Shown here: positions 36,148 through 47,095 of the stretch, piece after piece
How positions within the stretch are numbered: the first letter of the stretch is position 1
Layout of the letters: each line of letters begins with the position of its first letter
NCBI RefSeq assembly: GCF_963924675.1
Contig: NC_089238.1
Span: 45,712,879-45,776,878 of the forward strand
DNA: 64,000 nucleotides
Direction of reading: 5' to 3'
Source: Phocoena phocoena
Taxonomy: Eukaryota; Chordata; Mammalia; Artiodactyla; Phocoenidae
Translations under genes and position numbers: made by a program
Notes under the pieces: generated by a model
Databases searched by the model: none
Told to the model about the DNA's origin: nothing
The model's input: only the letters and a program-made list of their open reading frames with translations

Positions 36148-38981
36148 AAAAATTAAGGTGACTGTATGTGCATGCATTTGTCTTTGGGCTTTCTATCCTG
36201 TTCCATTGATCTATATTCCTGTTTTTGTGCTGGTACCATACTGTCTTGATTACTATAGCTTTGTAGTATAGTCTGAAGTCTGGGAGCCTGAATCCTCCAG
36301 CTCCGTTTTTCTTTCTCAAGATTGCTTTGGCTATTCGGGGTCATTTGTGTTTCCATACAAATTGTGAAATTTTTTGTTCTAGTGCTGTGAAAAATGCCAT
36401 TGGTAGTTTGATAGGGATTGCACTGAATCTGTACATTGCTTTGGGTAATATAGTCATTTTCACAATGTTGATTCTTCCAATCCAAGAACATGGTATATCT
36501 CTCCATCTGTTTGTATCATCTTAAATTTCTTTCATCAGTGTCTTATAGTTTTCTGAGTACAGGTCTTTACCCTCCTTAGGTAGGTTTATTCCTAGCTTTT
36601 TTATTCTTTTTGTTGCAGTGGTAAATGGGATTGTTTCCTTAATTTCTCTTTCATATTTTTCATCATTAGTGTATAGGAATGCAAGAGATTTCTGTGCATT
36701 CATTTTGTATCCTGCTACTTTACCAAATTCATTGATTAGCTCTAGTAGTTTTCTGGTAGCATCTTTAGGATTCTCTGTGTATAGTATCATGTCATCTGCA
36801 ATCAGTGACAGCTTTACTTCTTCTTTTCCAATTTGGATTCCTTTTATTTCTTTTTCTTCTCTGATTGCTGTGGCTAAAACTTCCAAAACTATGTTGAATA
36901 ATGGTGGTGAGAGTGGGTAACCTTGTCTTGTTCCTGATCTTAGTGGAAATGGTCTCAGTTTTTCACCATTGAGAATGATGTTGGCTGTGGGTTTGTCATA
37001 TATGGCCTTTATTATGTTGAGGTAAGTTCCCTCTTTGCCCACTTTCTGGAGGGTTTTCATCATAAATGGGTGTTGAATTTTGTCGAAAGCTTTCTCTGCA
37101 TCTGTTGAGATGATCATATGGTGTTTATTATTCAGTTTGTTAATATGGTGTATCACATTGATCGATTTGCATATATTGAAGAATCCTTGCATTCCTGGGA
37201 TAAACCCCACTTGATCATGGTGTATGATCCTTTTCATGTGCTGTTGGATTCTGTTTGCTAGTATTTTGTTGAGGATTTTTGCATCTTTTTTCATCAGTGT
37301 TATTGGCCTGTAGTTTTCTTTTTATGTGACGTCTTTGTCTGGTTTGGTATCAGGGTTATGGTGGCCTCATAGAATGAGTTTGGGAGTGTTCCTCCCTCTG
37401 CTATATTTTGGAAGAGTTTGAGAAGGATAGGTGTTAGCTCTTCTCTGAATGTTTTCATGTTTAGAATTCACCTGTGAAGCCATCTGGTCCTGGGTTTTTT
37501 TTTTGGTGGAAGATTTTTAATCGCAGTTTCAATTTCAGTGCTTGTGATTGGTCTGCTTATATTTTCTATTTCTTCCTGGTTCAGTCTCGGAAGGTTGTGC
37601 TTTTCTAAGAATTTGTCCATTTCTTCCAGGTTGTCCATTTTATTGGCATATAGTTGCTTGTAGTAGTCTCTCATGATCCTTTGTATTTATGCAGTGTCAG
37701 TTATTACTTCTCCTTTTTCATTTCTAATTCTGTTGATTTGAGTCTTCTCCCTTTTTTTCTTGATAAGTCCAGCTAATGGTTTATCAATTTTGTTTATCTT
37801 CTCAAAGAACCAGCTTTTTGTTTTATTGATCTTAGCTATTGTTTCCTTCATTTCTTTTTCATTTATTTCTGATCTGATCTTTATGATTTCTTTCATAGCA
37901 TGAGTTCTGCTAACTTTGGGTTTTTCTTTCTCTAATTGCTTTAGGTGTAAGGTTAGGTTGTTTATTTAAGATGTTTCTTGTTTCTTCAGGTAGGATTGTA
38001 TTGCTATAAACTTCCCTCTTAGAACTACTTTTGCTGCGTCCCATAGGTTTTGGGTCGTCGTGTTTTCATTGTCATTTGTTTCTAGGTATTCATTTATTTC
38101 ATCTTTGATTTCTTCAGTGATCTCTTGGTTATTTTAGTAGTGTATTGTTTAGCCTCCATGTGTTTGTATTTTTCACAGATTATTTCCTCTAATTGATATC
38201 TAGTCTCTTAGTGTTGTGGTTGGAAAAGATACGTGATACAATTTCGATTTTCTTAAATTTACCGAGGCATGATATGTGACCCAAGATATGATCTATCCTG
38301 GAGAATGTTCCATGAGCACTTGAGAAGAAAGTGTACACTGTTGTTTTTGGATGGAATGTCCTATAAATATCAGTTAAGGCCGTCTTGTTTAATGTATCAT
38401 TTAAAGCTTTATTTTCCTTATTTATTTTCACTTTGGATGATCTGTCCATTGGTGAAAGTGGGGTGTTAAAGTCCCCTACTATTACTGTATTACTGTCGAT
38501 TTCCCCTTTTACGGCTGTTAGCATTTGCCTTATGTATTGAGGTGCTCCTATGTTTGGGGCATAAATGTTTACAATTGTTATATCTTCTTCTTGGATTGAT
38601 CCCTTGATCATTCTGTAGTGTCCTTCTTTGTCTCTTGTAATAGCCTTTATTTTAAAGTCTATTTTGTTTGATATGAGAATTTCTGCTCCAGCTTTCTTTT
38701 GATTTCCATTTGCATGGAATATCTCTTTCCATCCCCTCACTTTCAGTCTGTATGTGTCCCTAGGTCTGATGTGGGTCTCTTGTAGACAGCATATATACGG
38801 GTCTTGTTTTTGTATCCGTTCAGCCAGTCTATGTCTTTAGGTTGGAGCATTTAATCCATTTACATTTGCAGTAGTTATCGATATCTGTGTTCCTATTACC
38901 ATTTTCTTAATTGTTTTGGGTTTGTTGTTGTAGGTGTTTTCCTTCTCTTGTGTTTCCTGCCTAGAGAAGTTCCTTCAGCAT

Positions 38982-39893
38982 TTATTGTAAAGCTGGTTTG
39001 GTGGTGCTGAATTCTCTTAGCTTTTGCTTATCTGTAAAGGTTTTAAGTTCTCCGTTGAATCTGAATGAGATCCTTGCTGGGCAGAGTGATCTTGGTTGTA
39101 GGTTTTTCCCTTTCATCACTTTAAATATGTCCTGCCACTCCCTTCTGGTGCACAGAGTTTCTGCTGAAAGATCAGCCGTTAACCTTATGGGGATTCCCTT
39201 GTATGTTATTTGTTGTTTTTCCCTTGCTGCTTTTAACATTTTTTCTTTGTATTTAATTTTTGGTAGTTTGATTAGCATGTTTCTTGGTGTGTTCCTCCTT
39301 GGATTTATTCTGTATGGGACTCTCTGTGCTTCTTGGACTTGACTGACTAGTTCCTTTCCCATATTAGGGAAGTTTTCAACTCTAATCTCTTCAAGTATTT
39401 TCTCACTCCCTTTCTTTTTCTCTTCTTCTTCTGCGACCCCTATAATTCGAATGTTGGTGCATTTAATGTTGTCCCAGAGGTCTCTGAGACTGTCCTCAAT
39501 TCTTTTCATTCTTTTTTCTTTTGTCTGATCTGTGGTAGTTATTTCCACTATTTTATCTTCCAGGTCGCTTATCTGTTCTTCTGCCTCAGTTATTCTGCTA
39601 TTGATTCCTTCTAGGGAATTTTTAGTTTCATTTATTGTGTTGTTCATCATTGTTTGTTTGCTCTTTAATTCTTCTAGGTCCTTGTTAAACGTTTCTTGTA
39701 TTTTCTCCATTCTATTTCCAAGATTTTGGATCATCTTTACTATCATTACTCTGTCATTAGATATCATTACTCTATCATTACTATCATTACAAAATTCTTT
39801 TTCAGGTAGACTGGCTATTTCCTCTTCATTTGTTTGGTCTGGTGGGTTTTTACCTTGCTCCTTCACCTGCTGTGTGTTTCTCTGTCTTCTCAT
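38982..39893 (-). CDS. L1 ORF1 protein (303 aa), almost intact, in the 34.5-40.85 kb L1
   Basis: L1 ORF1p is the RNA-binding trimeric chaperone of the retrotransposon. This frame runs from the Met at 39893 with a coiled coil (about residues 40-130, with LEELKSKQ and ITEAEEQISDLE heptads). An RRM-like part follows (NIRIIGVAEEEE), then the C-terminal domain (RVPYRINPRRN, KAAREKQQITYKGIPIRL, TLCTRREWQDIF). It ends TTKPALQ with a stop where the related copy at 61.8 kb reads on for about nine residues, so it is slightly shortened. A duplicated SNDRVMI unit lies in the N-terminal part. This is transposon coding sequence, not a host gene. Confidence 0.8.
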   Translation of the reverse strand: MRRQRNTQQVKEQGKNPPDQTNEEEIASLPEKEFCNDSNDRVMISNDRVMIVKMIQNLGNRMEKIQETFNKDLEELKSKQTMMNNTINETKNSLEGINSRITEAEEQISDLEDKIVEITTTDQTKEKRMKRIEDSLRDLWDNIKCTNIRIIGVAEEEEKKKGSEKILEEIRVENFPNMGKELVSQVQEAQRVPYRINPRRNTPRNMLIKLPKIKYKEKMLKAAREKQQITYKGIPIRLTADLSAETLCTRREWQDIFKVMKGKNLQPRSLCPARISFRFNGELKTFTDKQKLREFSTTKPALQ

Positions 39894-40424
39894 TTTGCTT
39901 AACTTACTGTGTTTGGGGTCTTCTTTTCATAGGCTGCAGGTTCATAGTTCCCATTGTTTTAGGTGTCTGCCACCAGTGGGTAAGGGTGGTTCAGTGGGTT
40001 TTGTAGGATTCCTGGTGGAGGGGACTGGTCTCTCTGTTCTGGTGGGTGAGGATGGATCTTGTCTTTCTGGTGGGCAGGACCACATCCAGTGGTTTGGTTT
40101 GTGGTGTCTGTGCCCTTATTATGATTTTAGGCAGCCTCTCTGCTAATGGGTGGACTTGTGTTCCTGTCTCTCTAGTTGTTTGGCATAGGGTGTCCAGCAC
40201 TGTAGCTTGCTGGTCATTGAGTGGAGCTGGGTCTTAGCATTGAGATGGAGATCTCTAGGCGAGCTTTTGTCATTTGATGTTACGTGGAGCCAGGAGGTCT
40301 CTTGTGGACCAATATCCTGAACTCAGCTCTCCCATCTCAGAGGCACAGGCCAGACACCAGCCAGAGCACCAAGACCCTGTCAGACACACGGCTCAGAAGA
40401 AAAGGGAGAAAGAATGAAAGAAAG

Positions 40425-40510
40425 AGAGAGGCGGGGTAGGGAGAGAGAGACTGAGAGAGAGAGAGAGAGAGAGCGAGAGGAAGGGAGGGAGGGAGGGAGG
40501 GAGGGATGGA
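40425..40510 (+). repeat. (GA)n/(GGGA)n purine-rich tract
   Basis: An almost pure purine tract with GAGAGA and GGGA units, part of the L1 5' UTR. The same feature recurs at about 63237-63300. Confidence 0.85.
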
Positions 40511-41599
40511 GAAAGGGTATAAAGTTATTAAAATAAAAAATTATTTTAAAAAATTTTTTAAAAATAAGTAAATAAAAAAAATTTTTAATAAAATAAAAAA
40601 ATAAAATAAATAAAATTAAAAATTGTTAAACATTTAAAAGTAATAAAAAAAAGAAAGAAAAGAGCAACCAAACCAAAAAGACAAATCCACCAATGATAAC
40701 AAGTGCTAAGAACTATACTTAAAAAAAAAAAAAAGAATAAAAGGACAAACAGAACCCTAGAACGGATGGTAAAAGCAAAGGTATAGAGACAAAATCACAC
40801 ACAGAAGCATACACATACACACTCACAAAGAGAGAACAAGGAAAATATATATATATATCTTTGGGGATGTAAGCTCTCTAGACCTTTGCCCTCGGTACAA
40901 GTGCTCCACGTCTTTGATAGCCCTTCTCTTAATCCTCTTGCATCATCACCATCTCTGTACAAGGAAACAGAAGAAAACAATACACTAGTCACCCCTCTCA
41001 CTCCCTAATTTGACTTAAGCTGGCTTTTGGCCCCTCACTTAGCTGAAACTGCCTCTCTGGAAGTTCAGTGATGATTTCATTACCGAGTTGAGGCCCTTTC
41101 TCACTCCACAGTGTTGCTTGACATCCACTCTTGTTTTATTGTGAAATTACATCATGCAGGCAAAAGTGTGTATAACACATGTGCATAGCTTAAGAATAAT
41201 AATGAATTGAACATCCGCGTCTTATCACCCCCATTATAACTGTAACATTATTGGTAAATTTGAAGCCCCTTATGAAAGAGAACAGTGTGAAGTTGACCCC
41301 CAGCAGACCTGCTTATCCTCCATGCTGCTGCCCCTGGAAGCCCCCCAGGCCCTCCATCACCCAGGCCTCCCATAGCCCATCCATCTAGAGTCTCCTCTCC
41401 TGCTGTGATAGGCCAGCTAATTTATCTGACCAGGGGATCAGATTAGCCTCTGGGACTAATGGGAGGGCTGCACACCATGTCTCAAGTCTGAGCTTCCAGA
41501 AACAAGTTCCTGTCTTTGTAGTGAGCCTTCAAGTGACTTAAATCCAAGAAGAGGGAGACCTTTCACTCTCTTCATATTTAACTTAAAAGTGATCACCAT

Positions 41600-41795
41600 G
41601 GGCTTCCCTGGTGGCGCAGTGGTTGAGTCCGCCTGCCGATGCAGGGGACATGGGTTCGTGCCCCGGTCCGGGAAGATCCCACATGCCGCTGAGCGGCTGG
41701 GCCCGTGAGCCATGACCGCTGAGCCTGCGCGTCCGGAGCCTGTGCTCCGCGACGGGAGAGGCCACAACAGTGAGAGGCCCGCGTACCACAAAAAA
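41600..41795 (+). mobile_element. Young CHR-type SINE (short form) with perfect TSD
   Basis: It starts GGCTTCCCTGGTGGCGCAGTG, has the GGTTCGTGCCCCGG B-box-like stretch, little divergence and a pure A tail. Identical 15-bp target-site duplications (AAAAGTGATCACCAT) lie at 41585-41599 and 41796-41810. This is the least diverged mobile element in the window. Confidence 0.95.
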
Positions 41796-42257
41796 AAAAG
41801 TGATCACCATTTTAGGGATCACGTAGTCTGCTTCTATTTGCAGTTCAGTTTAGTCCAATTTCCTGAGATATTTGTTACCCCCTAGAGAAATGAATTGGGC
41901 TGTTTTTCATTTCAATTTTGAGTGTTATAAAACGTCTTATACGGCTTTTATGTTATTATAGAAGAAGTCTAGTTACCTTATTATAAGATTCATTCTTTTT
42001 AAGGCATCTTCCCAATGTCTCAAAATTCAGTGGAGGGCATCAGACTTTTAGATATTCACTGTGAACTAAGCTGGCTTCTAAAGAAGTCAGTGGAAAGTTA
42101 TCAGTGCATATCTGAACCTGAGTTAGGATGATGTCTGCTTGCTTTGTATAGTGATCTGATTTATCCACATGTTTGTATTAATTACCCCCCCAAAGCTAGC
42201 TCTGTCTACTGAAGGCCAGACATTAAATGAAATTGACTTTAAAAACTGTCCTGTTTT

Positions 42258-42542
42258 CAAATACACACTACTATATGTAAAATAGATAACTAATCAGGAC
42301 TTATTGTATAGCACAGGGAACTCTTCTCAGTACTCTGTAATGACCTATACTGGAAAAGAATCTAAAAAAGAGTGGATATACATGTATGTATAACTGATTC
42401 ACTTTGCTGTACACCAGAAACTAACACAACACATTAAATGAACTATACTACAATAAAAATTCAAAAAATTAAAAATTAAAATGCAAAAACAGAATATGTC
42501 AACTGTGAATAAAGATAGTTTTACACTCTCCTTTTCAAAAAA
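42258..42542 (+). mobile_element. L1 3' end carrying a probable 3' transduction
   Basis: Sense L1 3' UTR ('AATAGATAACTAATCAGGAC', 'TGTATAGCACAGGGAACTCT', 'CTGATTCACTTTGCTGTACA') ends in an A-rich tail near 42480. About 55 bp of non-L1 sequence follows, containing AATAAA (42508-42513), and then a second poly(A). Identical 17-bp target-site duplications, AAAAACTGTCCTGTTTT, lie at 42241-42257 and 42543-42559 and enclose both parts as one insertion. Confidence 0.85.
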
Positions 42543-43014
42543 AAAAACTGTCCTGTTTTGAAAATATTTCTGAAGAGTTTTGAAGCTGATTATAAGGGAG
42601 ATTTCACAGCCCACCTGTTCGGCAGCCTTTCTAAGAGCATGTAGCAGTGGAGACACCTTCTGGAACTTTTATAGAAGTGGTCATTTCTCACGGAAATCCC
42701 TCTGGAGAGCTTCGAGGTAAATTCTGGGCACATCCCTCTACTACTCACCTTGCAGCAAAACTCTCTGTAGGAAGTCACTTCAGGGACAAGGTCGACTGTG
42801 TCTTGCTTTTCCTTATCTAGATACAATCAGGATGGGTCCCTTTTCTTCCAAAGAAAGCTTCTAGACAATACATTGTATGTTCCTTATGTTGCGTCTTCCA
42901 GTTACTTTCAGGATGAAAAAAAACTACTTTATGAGTCACTGCCTTGGGCAGGGCATGGCATGAAGTAACCAAGGAGAAGCCTTCTCTTGTTGACCAGGTA
43001 GACTGTCCAGTAAA

Positions 43015-43222
43015 GCTGTTAAGAGCATGAGATTTGGAGCCAGGCTAACTTAGCTCAGCCACTTACTTGCTTTCTGAGTTTTGTCATCTGAAGACTGAGA
43101 CCATCATAGGACCTACCTCATCAAGCTGTGGTGAAGATTTAACTAGGTAGTCCTTAGTAAGTGCTTAATATAATACCTGGTAGAGAGTAAGTGATGAATA
43201 ATTGTTGGCTGCAGTTACTTTA
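43015..43222 (+). mobile_element. MIR SINE relic
   Basis: Sense MIR: 'GAGCATGAGATTTGGAGCCAG', 'CAGCCACTTACTTGC', 'TGTGGTGAAGATTTAACTAG' and 'CAGTAAGTGCTTAATA' like tail. Confidence 0.75.
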
Positions 43223-43230
43223 TTAGGGCC

Positions 43231-43420
43231 TGTCTTAGTCTGTTCGGACTGCTATAACAAATACCAGAGACTGTTCGGACTGCTATAACAAATACCAGAG
43301 GCTGGGTGGTTTAAAACAGTAGACATTTATTTCTTACAGTTTTGGACATTGGGAAGTGGTTCTTCAAGTTCCACAGGTGGTTCCAATGGACAGCTGCAGT
43401 GGGAACCATTGTTCTAAAAG
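43231..43420 (-). mobile_element. MaLR-like LTR fragment with an internal 31-bp tandem duplication
   Basis: It begins 'TGTCTTAGTCTGTTCGGACT' and includes 'GGCTGGGTGGTTTAAAACAG' and 'TTTATTTCTTACAGTTTTGG', the reversed 3' end of an old MaLR-type LTR. The first 31 bp of its body occur twice in a row (43240-43270 and 43271-43301, one difference). Confidence 0.65.
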
Positions 43421-43460
43421 CTCCTACTGCATCTCCTTTTGAGAACCTTTAAAAATACGG

Positions 43461-43594
43461 TTTTCACCCCCCTACAGTCTGAGTAACTTGAGTCTCAGCT
43501 GCTCAGTTATGTCCCACCAACTCGCAGTACGGGTGGCCAGTTGGAAGCATTCTGGGATACAATAAAGAGCTAAGGCAGGCTGCTTTCCATGTGA
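43461..43594 (+). repeat. Left arm of an inverted duplication
   Basis: The reverse complement of this segment aligns to 45123-45259 with about 85-90% identity by eye. Shared blocks include CCAGAATGCTTCCAACTGGC, GTTGGTGGGACA and GCTGAGACTCAAGTTACTCA. I do not recognise a repeat family. Confidence 0.85.
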
Positions 43595-44329
43595 GGAAGC
43601 ATGTGCGTGCCAGATGGAAGCAGATGATGGTGATGACAGTGATGTTGACAGTGATGAGGGAGAGGAGGAGGATGGAGAAGAAGAAGACTAGAGAAGCGGT
43701 GGGTGGCAGTCAGGGCTATCCAGCAGTGGAGGCAGGCGTGGCAGGACAGGGGCCTAGCAGCCACGGGGACAGGAGAGGTGCCCATCCTCCTCCTGCCACT
43801 TTATTTTTACTGTTTTCGCACACCTCTTCCTCCTGGCATTGGGCACGGGAGGTTGACAAGCACAAACAGCAAATGTAGGGGGAGCATAGGTGCCCGAGTG
43901 ATTGTGGTGGCCCCTACTCTCTGCTCCACTGTTCTCTTATTTCCATCCCTGCTGGCTAGCCAGCCACCCAGCCTTGCTCATGGACAGGCTCGGGAGGTGG
44001 CAGTAGGTGGGGATAGACCTCGGGCTGTGGTCTCTCAGGCTGGGCTCCTCACTCCAGGGCCATGGTCCTGCCATTCCACCTGCTAATATGCACTGGAACT
44101 TCCCACTCCATCTCCCCTTTGATCTCCTTGACCAAGGCTGCCATTATCCTTTTTCTGGATTTCTAACACTGTTTTCTATGTGGGCTTCCTGATTTTTATT
44201 TTTTAAAAAATCATAAAAAAACAGAACATCCCATTAGGTTATGCTTTCCATCGCTGTTTATAGCATGGTTCAGATTTTTAGTCATTCTAGGGTTGTCCCC
44301 TTCTAATCCACCATGCTCCCTTCTGCAGC

Positions 44330-44485
44330 CCAAGTGAACTTTTCAGATCATTTCCCTTCCCCATTTAAAACCTCTGGGAAGACTCTCCATTTTCCTGAGG
44401 ATAAAACCAACTCCTTAGTGAGGCTTACAAGGCCCTTCAGGGTCAAGCCTCCTGCTCCCCAGCCTCCCCCTATTTGGATATCAAA
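44330..44485 (+). mobile_element. L2 LINE relic, sense
   Basis: 'AACCTCTGGGAAGACTCTCC', 'GGATAAAACCAACTCCTTAG' and 'TACAAGGCCCTTCAGGGTCA' follow the order of the L2 body. Weakly conserved. Confidence 0.5.
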
Positions 44486-45122
44486 ATGAGAAAATGACCC
44501 ACAGCAGCTACTGGTCTCCTATCAGTGGTCTTAGCATGGTTCAGAGGTCCAGTTTGAGTTTCAGCAATTCAAGGTTATGAATGTGTGCTATTCAGTATGA
44601 CCGATTTCATTGTCGAGATATTTTCTCCTACAGTTACACCTCCTACTTCCATTGCTTTTAATGTTTAATCTGTGTGCCACATTAAGCAAACCACATGTCT
44701 TTACCTGTTAGACCTTACCAGGTGGTTTTTTACATTGCCATTCTTCCTCTCAGCTGTCTAACCTCTGCTTCTCTAATTTCCTTAAACCCCTCTCTCTCTA
44801 CCTCTTTCCCTCCCTCCCTTCCTCTGACTCTACACATCATAAGCTTCCTCCAGATTAGATAGGCCCCCCAGTTCCCGCTTCTAAAGGGGGCAGATTATAA
44901 TCATCACTTTAAATCATGTTAAAAGTAGGCAAATTCTTGAGCCTCTCTGAGCACAAACACAAAGTTCCAGCCACTTTTCCATATTTGTGGTCTTACACTT
45001 GCTGATCTTCCCACTTCGGGAAGCAAATGACAGATGAAACAGATGGGGCTGGCTCAGCGCCTTCCCCAGCAGCACGTTCCAGCTCTGCCACATGAACAGG
45101 AGGAGCCAACTGCAGACGTACA

Positions 45123-45259
45123 CACATGGAAGACAGCCTGCCTTAGCCCTTTATTATGTCCCAGAATGCTTCCAACTGGCCACCCGTGCTGAGGTGGAAG
45201 TTGGTGGGACACGCGGAGTAGCTGAGACTCAAGTTACTCAGACTGTAGGGGGCGAAAAA
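45123..45259 (-). repeat. Right arm of an inverted duplication
   Basis: The inverse partner of 43461-43594, separated by about 1.53 kb. Similarity starts at CACATGG and runs to the GTAGGGGG..GAAAA block. Outside those points the two loci do not align by eye. Confidence 0.85.
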
Positions 45260-46589
45260 CAGCTCCCAGGCAGCTCAGGGTGGGTGAGGCAGCTCCTGCT
45301 GAGCCGGGGCAGTGCTCCAGAGAAAGGTGCAGCCAACACCCACAGCACCTAGGGGATGGGTGCGTCATCTTAGTGACGGGGACCTAGTCTGTGCACCAGC
45401 AGCATCTGCTGCTGTCAGTAATTTCAAAAAAATATTAAACAACATATGAGCCAAACAAAACACACCTGAAGGACCTTTTTATCCAGCCAGTGGCCATTTG
45501 CACCCTCTGTATGGATACTCCCAGAATCCAGGTGCAATGAATCAACGTATTAAAAGTGTTTACTACAAGGCTGCCCCCACCTTTTTTTGAGACCTTGGCT
45601 GCACTGCAGAGAATTCAGCAGATATGCAACATACACCATTCCATCTCCAAGTGTAGTCTGAAACACAACACACGACATTAACTGAAACACAAGCCTGTTC
45701 TCTGGGGTTTTATTTTGATGCAACACTGCTTCCAGTGAAGGGAGACCCGGAAACAAGAGTGGTGGACTTCTTTTAATTTGTAACACAAAAGATTGTATTG
45801 ATCCTTACCGAAGAATTGAAAATAAACTATGGGGAGGGAAACTGCTGAGCCCAAACCAGCGTGGCTGATGGGCAGCGTGTCTGACATCCACGCAGTTCTG
45901 TCACAGCTTAAGGGAGGGTTTCTTTGCTATCTCCTCCTGTGATTCTGATATGGGCAGCTCTGGAACTGGAGCAGTATTGATTTTTCTTGTTTGCTACGCA
46001 TTCTTTTAAAAATAACTGAATCTAATCCCGTTTGGGTTAGCATAACAGGAAAGTAATCATCTGTTCCTGAGAGTAAAATAAAATCTGATCCAAAAAACTC
46101 TACCAACATTCTATTTCAATTCTTTGGAGCAGGTTTTCCATTTTACTGATAAGTTAAAGCCTTCATTATGGTGAAGGTTTCTCTGTCTGCCGCCTATTAG
46201 CAGCTGGGCTGCTTTACTGGTCTCCTTTGTTTCCAAAAGACCTCTCGCTTCCCCATTGTCCAGGTGTCATTGTCAGCTGAGGTGTTTTTCCTCGGGTCTG
46301 AAGACACTCTACAGCTTCGTGTTTTTCCTTTTTCAGATATTCCCCATTTGCTTTTTTTTTTTATTCAGCACAACATCCCAGGGGGGTGCAAATGTTGGAT
46401 GAGAGAGCTGTTATGTGGGGCAGTGATCTGGCAGAGTCTCCCCAGGTGTCTCTGCTGCCCTGGGGTGATTTAATAAGTGCTCCGAATCATCCTCTGCTGA
46501 TCTTCTCTGTCCCTAGCTGGTAAGGCTGAGTGAATGCCCCAGATTAATTACCAGCTCCAGCCCTTAGCTGTCCTCTGGCCCTTCCTTCC

Positions 46590-46760
46590 CATGGCGGGTC
46601 CTAAATTTGGCTGTACAGTAGAATTACCTGGGAAGACTGTTAAAAACCTAACTCCTGGGCCCTACTTGAGACCTGCCAAATCAGAATTTACCCAAGGATG
46701 AGGTTCAGGAATCTTTAATGAGCTTCCCACCACCCAGCCCCTGTGTCCTCTACCCAGAAT
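46590..46760 (+). mobile_element. hAT MITE relic (MER5-like)
   Basis: 'AGAATTACCTGGGAAGACTG', 'TTAAAAACCTAACTCCTGGG', 'CCAAATCAGAATTTACC' and 'GGAATCTTTAATGAGCTTCC' follow the MER5 order. Confidence 0.6.
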
Positions 46761-46949
46761 GGTGTGATTTCAGCCTAAGATAATGTGAACTAGAGGCACC
46801 TGACCTGGAAGAAGCCAAATGGAAGTTTGTGCAAGAAGATGAAAAGAGCTTTTATACTCTTCTCTGAGGCCATCCCAGGTGGGGATGGGGTGGAGGTGGA
46901 GGTGCAGAATAGCCAAATTACCCTGCTTGCTGCTTACCTGTTCTCATTC

Positions 46950-47095
46950 AACCATCCATCCATCCATTCAATCAGATGCTCAGATATTGAGCTCATGCCC
47001 TATGTATAAGACCCTGGCCTATGTGAGCTGTAAAGAGGGAATACCTTGGACCCTGCCCTCCAAGAGCTCACAATTCTTAGATGGTGCTAGCCCAG
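46950..47095 (-). mobile_element. L2 LINE relic (3' end)
   Basis: A (CATC)n-like start, then 'CTCATGCCCTATGTATAAGA', 'CCTTGGACCCTGCCCTCCAA' and 'GAGCTCACAATTCTTAGA', an antisense L2 3' end. Confidence 0.55.

Larger units (their letters stand above)
34511..40850 (-). mobile_element. Nearly full-length L1 with 5' UTR, interrupted by a SINE
   Basis: Antisense to HYDIN, from its 3' end: poly(T) at 34511, a 3' UTR to about 34830, ORF2 to about 38900, ORF1 at 38982-39893 and a purine-rich 5' UTR from 39900 to about 40850. ORF2 is in several pieces: endonuclease at 38189-38740, RT at 36521-37294, C-terminal part at 34826-36134. The RT active-site stretch reads IADD in place of FADD. A CHR SINE splits ORF2 at 35954-36147. 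The 5' UTR stops short of the length reached by the copy at 61-64 kb. No matching target-site duplication was found at the two ends. Confidence 0.9.

Noticed and set aside
34511..40850. An intact, potentially active L1
   Set aside because: ORF2 is broken at several points, carries a SINE and has an altered RT active-site residue. ORF1 has an early stop near its end.
43591..44192. Overlapping + strand frames rich in Arg/Lys, Pro and Gly
   Set aside because: Composition is driven by a purine-rich tract. No conserved motif, no exon signals, and the HYDIN reading phase skips this intron cleanly.
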